A stretch of DNA of 64,000 bases from Neobacillus bataviensis (lineage in GTDB: Bacteria; Bacillota; Bacilli; Bacillales_B; DSM-18226): NCBI RefSeq assembly GCF_019969725.1, contig NZ_JAHXYW010000003.1, positions 310,001 to 374,000 of the forward strand, in the 5' to 3' direction. Under the pieces are notes generated by a model. That model was not told where the DNA came from and did no database searches. It was given only the letters and a program-made list of their open reading frames with translations. This document shows, piece after piece, positions 8,735 to 17,037 of the stretch (position 1 is the first letter of the stretch; every line of letters starts with the position of its first letter). The position numbers were made by a program, and so were the translations under genes.

Positions 8735-8832
8735 TAATCGACGCTCCTTCTACTAATTTATTTCAGCTGCAAATTATAAACCTATAATTTTCAAAAATAA
8801 TAAATCTAGCAGGTTTCCCTTAATAAAAATGT

Positions 8833-8982
8833 TTACATATTCCTATGAGCATCGCTTTCCTCCCTAAAGAAAGATAGTGTAAAATAAGAGTAAGAATAAT
8901 TAAACAACTCTATTAATTCATATTTTACTTGATTTTTGTTCTCGGCGAATTGGGGGAATTTTTCATCAAGTCGTTCTAACAT
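8833..8982 (-). CDS. Possible small protein or gene remnant, 49 residues
   Basis: An open frame of 49 codons with protein-like composition (MLERLDEKFPQFAENKNQ at the start, then alternating hydrophobic and aromatic residues). The same frame stays open for about 13 codons upstream of the ATG before a TGA. No ribosome binding site precedes the ATG, and I do not recognise the sequence. It may be the eroded piece of an older gene between the protease and the regulator, or a chance frame. It contains an internal GGGAGGAAAGCG-ATG in another frame opening a 10-codon peptide. Confidence 0.3.
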   Translation of the reverse strand: MLERLDEKFPQFAENKNQVKYELIELFNYSYSYFTLSFFREESDAHRNM

Positions 8983-9129
8983 CACTGCATAATTCGTCGT
9001 AATTCCTGTAAAGTATTGTCAAATTTTAAAGAATTGAACGTTTTTTTGTAAAATCTTAAACTGTTATATTACTTTTAAATGACATTTTTTGAACTATATT
9101 AAAAAAATCATCTTTGTACTTGGGGGAAT
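8950..9129 (+). repeat. Direct repeat TTGGGGGAAT in the regulator-protease intergenic region
   Basis: The 10-mer occurs at 8950-8959 and at 9120-9129, in the same orientation, inside the 456-bp divergent intergenic region. G-runs are rare in this AT-rich stretch, so the pair stands out. They could be operator half-sites for the HTH-TPR regulator. No consensus promoter could be assigned for either flanking gene. Confidence 0.35.
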
Positions 9130-9190
9130 CTTGTTTTTCCTAATTCTCGAACACATCAAGATAAAATTTTTCTAGAAGGAGAAATTCATT

Positions 9191-10411
9191 ATGTATGAGG
9201 GGAAAATCATTAGGTTTTACCGCGAAAAATACCAAATTACTCAAGAGGAATTAGGATACGGGATTTGTTCTGGAACACATATTAGTAAAATTGAGCGGTT
9301 ACATACTGAATATGCACCTGAAATTATCACTCTTTTATCCAAGCGTCTAGGAATAAATATCGAAAATGAAATAACAAAACTTAAAAATATAAAAAAGTCC
9401 TTACATAATTGGCATGATGTTATTATCATGCAATTATTTGAAGAAATGGATCTTATTAATCAAGAACTTGAGCAAGAAGAATTAATTCAAATCTCTGATT
9501 ATATTAATTTTTATAAGTTACTTCGGGTCAGGTATTTACTAATGCATAATTTGACCGAGGAAGCATCAGACATCATCGCTGAAATCCAAAAGAAAGAAGA
9601 TAAATTATCATCCTACGAAGCTAATCTGTTCAAACACGTTTTAGGAGTTTACTATTTAGCAAAACATGAAAATCTGAAAGCAATTCAAGCATTAAAATCA
9701 ATAAATGACACAGAGTACAATAACAAGGAATATACCTATCATTTAGCAGTCGCGTATCACTCGATTGAATCACCAGTTATGGCTTATTTTTTCGCAGATA
9801 AGTCGCGTCAATATTTTAAAGAAATTAATAACTATCTTAGAGTGATTGACGCAGAAATGCTTATGGTGATTCAAGTAAAAGACGATGGAGATTTTAAGGA
9901 GATCATTCAGAGGTTTAAAAGCTTAATCAAAAGCTGTGACCTTTGTCATTCACCTGCTCGAAAAGCAAAGGTAATACACAACTTAGCTTTTGAATACTTT
10001 AGAAGAAAAAATTATGAACCAGCTAATAAATACTATAAAGAGTCAATGAGTCTTAAAGATAGTGTATCAACCCCATACTTACTTTCTCTAGAGGGGTATA
10101 TAAACAGTGCCTATTATGGGGGGTTACTTCCAAAGGATGAATTATTACAACTGGCAAATGAAGGACTTGAAACAGCTCTAAATAAAAATGACCAATTATT
10201 TATAAACTTATTTACCTTACTTAGTTATTTAATTCAAGATAAAGAGCGGGAATACCATCAATATTTGTCCGAACATTCATTACCGTTGTTTGAAAAATTT
10301 GGGTTTGTCTATTTAATTAAACGTTCAAAAAAAGAATTGTTTAATTATTATTTTAAAAAGAAACAAAATGGTAAAGCCTTAAAAATGGCCCATGTTTTGA
10401 TTAATCATTAA
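9191..10411 (+). CDS. HTH-TPR transcriptional regulator of the RRNPP (PlcR/NprR-like) type
   Basis: A 406-residue protein. Residues 5-60 form an XRE-type HTH (GKIIRFYREKYQITQEELGY, then CSGTHISKIER). The rest is a run of helical hairpins of about 34-40 residues with TPR-like alternation (for example AFEYFRRKNYEPANKYYKES near 275-295). Length and design match RRNPP regulators, which bind short secreted peptides in the TPR groove. A GAAGGAG site precedes the ATG. It is divergent from the secreted protease gene, which mirrors the NprR-protease pairing in B. cereus. No signal-peptide precursor gene follows: the terminator comes 9 bp after the stop. Confidence 0.8.
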   Translation: MYEGKIIRFYREKYQITQEELGYGICSGTHISKIERLHTEYAPEIITLLSKRLGINIENEITKLKNIKKSLHNWHDVIIMQLFEEMDLINQELEQEELIQISDYINFYKLLRVRYLLMHNLTEEASDIIAEIQKKEDKLSSYEANLFKHVLGVYYLAKHENLKAIQALKSINDTEYNNKEYTYHLAVAYHSIESPVMAYFFADKSRQYFKEINNYLRVIDAEMLMVIQVKDDGDFKEIIQRFKSLIKSCDLCHSPARKAKVIHNLAFEYFRRKNYEPANKYYKESMSLKDSVSTPYLLSLEGYINSAYYGGLLPKDELLQLANEGLETALNKNDQLFINLFTLLSYLIQDKEREYHQYLSEHSLPLFEKFGFVYLIKRSKKELFNYYFKKKQNGKALKMAHVLINH

Positions 10412-10419
10412 ATAGAAGA

Positions 10420-10450
10420 GGCATGCCACATTTAGTGACATGCCTTTTTT
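10420..10450 (+). terminator. Terminator of the HTH-TPR regulator gene
   Basis: GGCATG...CATGCC stem extended by CAC/GTG across a bulge, followed by TTTTTT. Confidence 0.8.
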
Positions 10451-10530
10451 AATAAAATAATTGTAACTAAGTCTCAAGCATATATTAAGTTAAACGGAAA
10501 AAGTAGCCCTTAGTTGAAGAGCGTAGAGAT

Positions 10531-11054
10531 TTATTTTAAAAAGTAATCCTTTACCTCTTGCCAATTGTTTACTCTAACATAGCCTGATTCATTAATATTA
10601 TGTGGTGCTGTAAATAAAATTCCTTGACCAGAAAATTGTTCCAGATTTCTTACAAGGTCATCAATAAGATAATCTGCATAAATAATACTTTTATCACCAC
10701 AAAAGACAAAATTCATTTCCTTTAAAAAACTAAAATGTTCTTTTAACCACTCATACTTTGCTGTAAACGAGGCAGGAACCTCCATTGCAGCTGTAGCAAT
10801 AAAGATTTCAAAGTGTTCACTTAATTCCTTTATTACTTCTTGACTATCTTCATTACTCCTAAATCCCGAAAGAACGAAGGTTCTTGTATATATACCATCA
10901 TCTCCTTTCTTAAATCTGGCCGCAGTTCATTTAGTCTCTTTCCTTTTAAATCTTCAATTGAAATATTTTCATTGTAATGCCTATTAAAATGCTTTATGAA
11001 TTTAGGAGTAAAATCAGCAATAACCTCGTCCATATCTATAGCAATCTTCTTCAC
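10531..11054 (-). pseudogene. Frameshifted 5'(3')-deoxyribonucleotidase (HAD family)
   Basis: The N-terminal part reads MKKIAIDMDEVIADFTPKFI, the HAD motif I (DMDEV) of the NT5C/YorS-like nucleotidases, to about residue 60. The frame then closes in VMKIVKK. The next frame resumes with SQEVIKELSEHFEIFIATAA and runs through MEVPASFTAKYEWLKEH to the end. Restoring one base near 10849-10851 gives a continuous protein of about 174 residues, the normal length. The downstream half keeps motif-like DDL and the KDYF end. A real frameshift or a sequencing error are both possible. A GAGGTG site precedes the start. Confidence 0.8.
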
Positions 11055-11132
11055 TGAAACACCTCATGTAATACAAATTTCTTCCATCGTAAATTATACC
11101 TTGGGTATGAGTATCAGCAAATAAATGCTGCC

Positions 11133-11172
11133 TAAAAAAATATAAGCGGGAAGGATAAGAATCCTTCTCGCT
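11133..11172 (-). terminator. Terminator at the end of the alkylsulfatase-PHA operon
   Basis: AGCGAGAAGGAT/ATCCTTCCCGCT stem (one mismatch) on the minus strand, followed by TTATATTTTTTTAGG. It lies 18 bp after the phaC stop codon and is the only strong terminator downstream of the eight-gene run. Confidence 0.75.
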
Positions 11173-11190
11173 ATTTCTTGTAAATAAAAA

Positions 11191-12264
11191 TTATACAAGT
11201 ACTTCCCCAATTTCCTCTGATCGAGCCGAAAGCCACTTATCCCAAACTTCAGCGAATACCCCGGTCAATGCAAGCGAAACATGTCCACCTTCATAAACCT
11301 CATAAGATTTATCTTTACTTGAAACAAGGTCCATCAACGGTAGACTTTGCTTCTCTAATATAATTGTATCACGTGAGCAGGAGAATACAAAAAGTGGGCA
11401 GTTTATATTCTTTAAATCCACCTTCCTGCCGCCAATCACCAATTCTCCCTTTATGAGTTTGTTCTCTTGATAGAGATCGTTAAACATCTGTTTGAATGCA
11501 GCACCTGCAAACGAAGCAGAGTCCTTCGTCCACTTATCCATTCGGCGCCACTTTTCTACATATTTCTCATCATGTGCACGGGTGAACAGATTGATTTTAG
11601 AACTTGCAATACCCGGTGATACCATCCTAAATATCAAATACATAATTTCTGATGGAATTGTCCCATGTGCATCGGCAAAACGGTCAAGACTTAGCTGCCC
11701 TTTTTGTAGTGCTTCCAGTAATTTATCAGGAAAGATGCCGATACTAAAATCGATTGGAACGGCTGCGAGGGATAAATTCTTAATTGGCAGTTCTGTTATG
11801 GAAGTCAAGATGGCCGCAATGGTTCCACCCAGGCAATAACCGGCAAGGGATATTTCCTTTGCACCTGAATGTCTTAAAGCTCGTTTAAGGGCGTTCTCCA
11901 AATAATCAATGATATAATTTTCAAGGCTGATATCAGCATCTTCAAGCCCAGGGGATCCCCAATCCAATAGGTAGACATCATAGCCGCGCTCGGTAAGTCC
12001 GCCTACAACACTGCTTCCTTCACCGATATCAAGAATGTACGCCTTATTTAACAAAGAGTAGACTAGAAATACTGGGATTGCATGTCTTTTTTCCTTTGCA
12101 GGATGATACCATAAGGTTGCTTTATTTTTCTTCCAGACTGTTTGTCTTGGTGTAGGCACAATCTCTGGCTTTTGCTCGGTCATAATTTTATAAAGCTGGT
12201 TCCACCGTTTCGTTTCTTTTTCTAAGTTTAAATTTGGAAAAAGGTTTGTTCCAAATGCGTTCAT
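11191..12264 (-). CDS. phaC: Class III/IV polyhydroxyalkanoate synthase catalytic subunit
   Basis: A 357-residue alpha/beta-hydrolase-like PHA synthase that polymerises 3-hydroxyacyl-CoA. The lipase-like box is GYCLGG with catalytic Cys near residue 144; the Asp lies in SCSRDTII (about 298) and the His in EGGHVSL (about 328). The stretch YLLDWGSPGLEDADIS is typical of class III/IV synthases. Its length matches class IV PhaC, which needs PhaR, encoded directly upstream. I start at ATG 12264; an in-frame TTG at 12285 has a poorer setting. It is the last gene of the operon beginning with the acyl-CoA ligase at 21398. Sequence differs noticeably from the usual B. cereus-type PhaC, so substrate preference may differ. 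Confidence 0.85.
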   Translation of the reverse strand: MNAFGTNLFPNLNLEKETKRWNQLYKIMTEQKPEIVPTPRQTVWKKNKATLWYHPAKEKRHAIPVFLVYSLLNKAYILDIGEGSSVVGGLTERGYDVYLLDWGSPGLEDADISLENYIIDYLENALKRALRHSGAKEISLAGYCLGGTIAAILTSITELPIKNLSLAAVPIDFSIGIFPDKLLEALQKGQLSLDRFADAHGTIPSEIMYLIFRMVSPGIASSKINLFTRAHDEKYVEKWRRMDKWTKDSASFAGAAFKQMFNDLYQENKLIKGELVIGGRKVDLKNINCPLFVFSCSRDTIILEKQSLPLMDLVSSKDKSYEVYEGGHVSLALTGVFAEVWDKWLSARSEEIGEVLV

Positions 12265-12287
12265 TATATTCACAGCTCTCTTCAATG

Positions 12288-12836
12288 TTATTTATTAATA
12301 CCGGTGAGCACCATTTCTTTATCCTGCTTCTTTTCCGGTTCTTTTTTCTGCTTTTCCCGCCGTATTTCGATGAGACCTCTCTCTATTTCTTTCCGCAATT
12401 CCTGAAGGTCAGCATTCATTTTTTGCGTTTCCGCCACCTCTTTGGACATCTTTTGGAATTCATTCTTCATTTGCATGACAATATTGACTACTTCTTCGAA
12501 CATTCCTGAATTTTCTTTAGTAATGGAGCTTACAGTGTCTTGTAATTTCCAAATTTGTTCTTCTAAAATATCAATTTTTTCTTCTGTTTGAATAGATAGC
12601 TTTGCGGCATTAGCGACATCTTTCTTTGTCGGGATATTCATTAGTGCCGCAATTTGCTCTTGGTTCTTTCTAAGTCGCTCTAAATAAAATGAATAGGAAT
12701 TGAGGCCAAAACCTGCTGTGCGAACAAATTCTTCGTTGTTTGCTAGGTTATATAATAGGCCATTTACTTGTTTGTCCCACATTTCACTCAATTGGTTGAA
12801 ACCCAAAAATGGATCAAAGGTTTTTTCATTTGACAT
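12288..12836 (-). CDS. phaR: PhaR, accessory subunit of class IV PHA synthase
   Basis: A 182-residue, largely helical protein. The N-terminal region contains FDPFLGFNQLSEMWDKQVN, and the middle carries MNIPTKKDVANAAKLSIQTE, the conserved signature of PhaR/PhaE-like synthase subunits. A long coiled coil (about 100-175) ends in a lysine/glutamate-rich tail. PhaR forms the active heterodimer with PhaC in Bacillus. The stop is 24 bp before the chosen phaC ATG, and the start is 18 bp after the phasin-like gene, so all three are translated from one message. Confidence 0.85.
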   Translation of the reverse strand: MSNEKTFDPFLGFNQLSEMWDKQVNGLLYNLANNEEFVRTAGFGLNSYSFYLERLRKNQEQIAALMNIPTKKDVANAAKLSIQTEEKIDILEEQIWKLQDTVSSITKENSGMFEEVVNIVMQMKNEFQKMSKEVAETQKMNADLQELRKEIERGLIEIRREKQKKEPEKKQDKEMVLTGINK

Positions 12837-12854
12837 ACTGATGCTCTCCTTAAA

Positions 12855-13463
12855 TTAAGACTTTGTAGGTTCTTTTTCCATATATTTATTTAGCGGGAAA
12901 ATAAGGTCTTTGAATGGTGTTGTAAACAGATTGACAAACCCTTTTTGAAATTCATAAATCGGATTTCCTGCTTGTTTAACAGCTTGGATATATTGCAATC
13001 TTCCTTTTTTCCTAAGATCCATATATTGATCAATCATTTCTAGGTATTTCTCAATCGCCTGAAAATTTGCAATCGTTTGACTAGTATTACTTAAGGGAGT
13101 CAAAACACTCTTTTGAATCTGATCCATTTGCGCATTTATTTCCTCATAAGACTGAATCGGAAAGAAATGATGCAAGGTGGTGGTTGACATTAAAAATTGT
13201 TCTCTTGCAGTCTTTTCCCATTCAGTAAATTCCTTTGTAAGTTGCTCTGCAATTGCTTTTATATTTCCCTGATTCCGTTGTACACCTTCAGAGAGTCGTT
13301 TCGAGAAGACTTCGTCGCGATGTTCAGCACACTTTGCCCATTCATCTAATTCTTGATATCCATATCTCCAGAGCAGGTCTAGGCTAGAAAGCGATGGTCC
13401 ATTTACGCCATCGACAGTGATTTCTACAGTTGATTTTTTTTGATTTTCTTTTTTTACAGCCAC
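12855..13463 (-). CDS. Phasin-like granule-associated protein
   Basis: A 202-residue helical protein without a signal peptide. It has SLDLLWRYGYQELDEWAKCA near 25-45 and long amphipathic helices after that, in the pattern of Bacillus PhaP-type phasins, which coat PHA granules. The weak family signal is reinforced by position: it directly precedes phaR and phaC. I start at GTG 13463 because AAGGAT lies nine bases before it; a GTG at 13472 would overlap that site. Phasin is the best reading but a second synthase helper (PhaQ-like or PhaE-like) cannot be excluded. Confidence 0.6.
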   Translation of the reverse strand: MAVKKENQKKSTVEITVDGVNGPSLSSLDLLWRYGYQELDEWAKCAEHRDEVFSKRLSEGVQRNQGNIKAIAEQLTKEFTEWEKTAREQFLMSTTTLHHFFPIQSYEEINAQMDQIQKSVLTPLSNTSQTIANFQAIEKYLEMIDQYMDLRKKGRLQYIQAVKQAGNPIYEFQKGFVNLFTTPFKDLIFPLNKYMEKEPTKS

Positions 13464-13557
13464 ATTACGCACATCCTTAATAAAAATATATTTGGTTTAG
13501 TTTGAAATCTAGGTTCTTAATGATTCCGATTGAAATAATCTCTAATCAAAGTTGCCA

Positions 13558-14829
13558 TTAGAGGTTGACTGTTCTTTTTTCATTCTTTGTTGCACTTCTT
13601 TGTTTTGGCTTTGCGAAAAGGAACATGCACATCGCTGTAACCACCATTGCAACAGAGATTCCATAAATAGATGAGCTAAAACCCACTGCTGGATTTGCAC
13701 CTGAAGATTGAATGAGCTTTCCAAAAATAAGGGGAGCAAAAATACCTGATGATGTCATGATTCCATAATAAGTTCCTGTCATAAGGCCTCTCCGTTCAGG
13801 ATATAAACTAATGATTACTGCTGGATTAAGATTTCCAGCTGCAGCCACTAACGTATACACGATAGAAAGGATAATGATGATTGAACCCTTTCCAGTAACT
13901 AGGGGATATAACGCGTATATAAAGCCTCCTAGGATCAGACTACTGGCAGAAAAAAGAATTCTCGACTTCCATAAATTTAGAGTTTTTTTGTAAATACGAT
14001 CTGAAATGATTGCCATCACTAATGCAAGTATCGCGCCAATTAATCCAGATATAGCAATGATTTTTCCAGACTGTTGTTCAGTGAACCCCTTAACTTTCAT
14101 TAGATAGGCGGGATTAAAGGTAAGTCCAAAGACAATATAAGAAAAACCGATACATGCAGCTAAGGATGTAAAAATAAAAATAGGAGATCGTAACGCTTTC
14201 CACTTGTCTTTTCCATTTGTCTCTAGTTTGTTTTCCCGTTTTCTTTCCTCTTCTTCAAACAAAACATTTGGTTTCAGTCTTCCGAGCCAGAGCCAGCCAA
14301 TTAACCAGACAAAGCTAATAATGCCCGAAATTAAAAACGTTTGTTTCCAACCAAAATTTGACATTAAATAAACCACAGTTGGAGCTGAAACCGCTATTCC
14401 CACAACATTGCCAAAATTCAGGATGGATATGGCTAATCCACGTGATTCCGGTTTAAACCATTTACTAATATGACTGGTTGCGGTTGCTTGAAAAGGACCT
14501 TCTCCTATACCTAGTAATACCCTGCTAAATAAAAGTAGCGGAAGGCCAGAAACAAACATCACCATTGATTGCGCAATGGTCCAAATAATCGCCATAACTA
14601 CCAATAATTTTTCTGTTCCATAACGATCAGATAAAGAAGCCCCTAATATTCCGGCTAATGGGAATAACCAAAAAAAACTGCTTCCTACCATTCCAAATTG
14701 AGAGAAAGTTAGATTCAGATCCTTCATAATATGAATTCCGGCTAACCCTGTAATGGATTTATCGGAAAAATTAACAATAGACAAAATAAAAAGTGCAAGT
14801 AAAATAACCCATTTGGTCCAACCTTTCAT
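13558..14829 (-). CDS. MFS transporter, anion:cation symporter (ACS) type
   Basis: A 423-residue protein with 12 predicted membrane helices. The loop between helices 2 and 3 has GASLSDRYGTEKLLV (the MFS A-motif, here with SDRYG), and GIGEGPFQATATSHISKWF near 110-130 is typical of the ACS family, which takes up organic anions such as hexuronates, tartrate, phthalate and other carboxylates. It lies between the alkylsulfatase-like gene and the PHA genes. Uptake of an organic sulfate or carboxylate for this pathway is an inference from position. The gap to the phasin gene is about 95 bp with no strong terminator. Confidence 0.8.
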   Translation of the reverse strand: MKGWTKWVILLALFILSIVNFSDKSITGLAGIHIMKDLNLTFSQFGMVGSSFFWLFPLAGILGASLSDRYGTEKLLVVMAIIWTIAQSMVMFVSGLPLLLFSRVLLGIGEGPFQATATSHISKWFKPESRGLAISILNFGNVVGIAVSAPTVVYLMSNFGWKQTFLISGIISFVWLIGWLWLGRLKPNVLFEEEERKRENKLETNGKDKWKALRSPIFIFTSLAACIGFSYIVFGLTFNPAYLMKVKGFTEQQSGKIIAISGLIGAILALVMAIISDRIYKKTLNLWKSRILFSASSLILGGFIYALYPLVTGKGSIIIILSIVYTLVAAAGNLNPAVIISLYPERRGLMTGTYYGIMTSSGIFAPLIFGKLIQSSGANPAVGFSSSIYGISVAMVVTAMCMFLFAKPKQRSATKNEKRTVNL

Positions 14830-14900
14830 TCGTACCCCTGCCTCTCAACAAATATTTCTTAATTTTTAATGGCATTAACTTTTTATACCTAAGGAAGAAA

Positions 14901-14943
14901 CACCTGCATTGTTCACCTTTAAGCGGATAAATTTAAGCAGGTG
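14901..14943 (-). other. Seven-bp inverted repeat between sulfatase and MFS genes
   Basis: CACCTGC (14901-14907) pairs with GCAGGTG (14937-14943) over a 29-nt loop; on the minus strand it is followed by TTTCTTCC. It could be a weak attenuator reducing read-through into the transporter and PHA genes, or an operator. The evidence is thin. Confidence 0.25.
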
Positions 14944-14954
14944 CTTATTGTTAA

Positions 14955-16859
14955 TTAAGGTGTTACGATATTGGATAATCTGTCAAACTCGTCTAATAGT
15001 GATAAAAAGTCATTTAATTTTGTTTGATCACCAGAAATGTTTAATTTACCTGCTGCTGCTGCTTGTTCTGGTGAAAGCAAGCCGAGTCCAACCCCAAAGA
15101 ATGTTAATCGTTCCAGGGTTAAGGAAACATCCGGATTAGCGTCTAATTTTCCAGCCTTATAAATCAAAACGGAGTTTTCTAAATAAATAGCAAAGTTTTG
15201 GTTAATATCTGATAGAGTTACATTCAACGTTATTTTTTTACCTTCTGCCCTTTGTCCGTTTAGTTTAACAGCAATAAGCTTTAAGAAATCCTCGATTGGC
15301 ATATGGTTGATAATTCCGGAAACATCTAATGGCGCAAGATCTTTATTGATTCCATTTCTGAGTTCGGAAGCACCAACAAGGTAAATATTACGCCAATTGG
15401 CTGATTCGGCTTGGTAACCCAATTGTTCGTAGGCATCTGCCAATAAATTTTTGGCTTCCGAATTTTCCGGGTCAGCCATTACGACATTTTTTAATACTTG
15501 AGCTACCCAGCGGTATTCCCCATTTTCAAAATCGGCTTTTGCTTTTTCCAAAATGGCTGACGCCCCGCCCATGTATTCTACATATTTAAGTCCCGTTTCC
15601 ACTTGTGGTAATGGATCTAAATCGGAAGGATGTGCACTATAATAACCTAAATAATAATTGTAAATCCCCTTTGCATTATGTTTTAACGTACCGTAATAAC
15701 CGCGATTGCCCCAATACGTATCCAGTGATTTTGGAAGTTTGATCGTTTCAGCAATTTCCTCCATCGTAAATCCATGGTTGGCTAGACGTACTGTCTGGTC
15801 ATGCATATATTTGTATAGATCACGCTGCAATTTCAAATGTCCTAAAGCACGATCTTTGCCCCAAACCGGCCATGCATGAATCATGAGCAAGGCATCAATT
15901 TCTTCATTTTCAAATAAATCAATGGTTTTATCGAGTGAATTGGCCCAATGCAGAGCATCGCGGGTTTTTGCCCCTCTAACCGTATAAATTTGATGCATCA
16001 ATTGATTAGCGTTCTCTGAGACAAATAATGCTTTGTAATCCCGAATATAAAAATGCATTTCAGCAGGTGCTTCCGTGTTCGGGGTTAACAAGAATTGAAA
16101 GGTTACCCCATCGATTTCCATCGTTTGGATTTCTTTTTCTATTTCAATCGTAGGCAGTGCAAAACTCATGGTTCCGGAACTCATCGTATTACCGATACCG
16201 ATCGATACCGAGCCTTCCCTTCCATCTGGAATATTTTTACCAAACTGATACTCGGCCCTGCGCGCCATTATGGTACCCAAAAGCACATTTTCACTTAACG
16301 CTTCTTTTGTAAAATGTTGTGGAACGATAATAGGAATGTCCGGATTTTCCGCATACTTTAGAACAGCTTGAATGCCGCCAAAATGGTCCGCATGACTTTG
16401 ACTAATAATAATGGCTGAAACCGGCCTTCTTGGACGATGTTTATAATATAATTCCATGGCGGCTTCAGCAGTTTCCGTACTTCCTAAAGCATCACAGACA
16501 ATGACGCCTTGTTTACCTTCAAAAAAGAAAGTGGTTGCGATGGATTGCCCACGAATTTGATATACCCCTTCTACCACTTCAAACAAACCAGAGATAGCCT
16601 GTAATTGGGCATTTCTCCATAAACTCGGGTTTACTGTCTCAGGAGCAGTATCGTTAAGATAATTTAACTTTTCTATATCCCAAACGACTTCCCCGGAATC
16701 ATCTTTAATAACTTTAGATTCTAGTGGTGCAATAAAGCCTCGGTATGCATCTTCGAAATCCTGTCGATCATCAAAATTTAGAGATTCGTACACTGCAAAA
16801 TTTGCCTTTTTTGTGAAAGATGTAGCGGACATAGGTTGAGTTGATACTTTACTATTCAT
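14955..16859 (-). CDS. Alkylsulfatase-family metallo-beta-lactamase-fold enzyme (SdsA1-like)
   Basis: A 634-residue enzyme with the three-domain plan of alkylsulfatases (SdsA1, Pisa1): MBL catalytic domain (about 90-350), alkylsulfatase dimerisation domain (about 360-500), SCP2-like lipid-binding C-terminus (about 505-634). Metal-site motifs are visible: SQSHADHFGG (154-159 region), NTEAPAEM with Glu about 263, SENANQLMHQIY with Glu about 282, and HAWPVWG with His about 328. The family cleaves primary or secondary alkyl sulfates to alcohol and sulfate. Two positions differ from what I recall of SdsA1: Gln154 where the first His of HxHxDH belongs, and Ala329 in the HHWPxWG motif. GGAGGTTTGT sets the start. 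The next steps (alcohol and aldehyde oxidation, CoA activation) are encoded upstream in the same operon. Confidence 0.82.
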   Translation of the reverse strand: MNSKVSTQPMSATSFTKKANFAVYESLNFDDRQDFEDAYRGFIAPLESKVIKDDSGEVVWDIEKLNYLNDTAPETVNPSLWRNAQLQAISGLFEVVEGVYQIRGQSIATTFFFEGKQGVIVCDALGSTETAEAAMELYYKHRPRRPVSAIIISQSHADHFGGIQAVLKYAENPDIPIIVPQHFTKEALSENVLLGTIMARRAEYQFGKNIPDGREGSVSIGIGNTMSSGTMSFALPTIEIEKEIQTMEIDGVTFQFLLTPNTEAPAEMHFYIRDYKALFVSENANQLMHQIYTVRGAKTRDALHWANSLDKTIDLFENEEIDALLMIHAWPVWGKDRALGHLKLQRDLYKYMHDQTVRLANHGFTMEEIAETIKLPKSLDTYWGNRGYYGTLKHNAKGIYNYYLGYYSAHPSDLDPLPQVETGLKYVEYMGGASAILEKAKADFENGEYRWVAQVLKNVVMADPENSEAKNLLADAYEQLGYQAESANWRNIYLVGASELRNGINKDLAPLDVSGIINHMPIEDFLKLIAVKLNGQRAEGKKITLNVTLSDINQNFAIYLENSVLIYKAGKLDANPDVSLTLERLTFFGVGLGLLSPEQAAAAGKLNISGDQTKLNDFLSLLDEFDRLSNIVTP

Positions 16860-16898
16860 ACAAACCTCCAAGGATTATTATTTTAAAATTTAAAAAAA

Positions 16899-16976
16899 GG
16901 AAAACACTTTTGACTATCCTGGCTGTAATGTCAGTTCATCAACCAAACATTAAGAGGAGGTTTTCAAGTGTTTTCC
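16899..16976. repeat. 11-bp perfect inverted repeat in the alcohol dehydrogenase-sulfatase gap
   Basis: GGAAAACACTT (16899-16909) and AAGTGTTTTCC (16966-16976) are exact reverse complements separated by 56 bp, within the 178-bp gap. The interior contains a GGAGG-like stretch. It could be a long-range hairpin that stabilises or attenuates the message at this, the widest, gap of the operon. Confidence 0.45.
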
Positions 16977-17037
16977 ATATAATTAGATTGCCAGATTATG
17001 AAATGTAAAATTAGCGCTTTACATCTTGTAAACGAGA

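Noticed and set aside
8865..8898. Ten-codon peptide after GGGAGGAAAGCG, as a possible quorum-sensing peptide
   Set aside because: The peptide has no secretion signal and lies on the minus strand inside another open frame; a signal-peptide precursor would be expected to be longer. It is mentioned only as context.
13542..13739. 65-codon minus-strand frame overlapping the MFS gene end
   Set aside because: Same strand, other frame, low-complexity composition, no start signal; the MFS gene explains the region.
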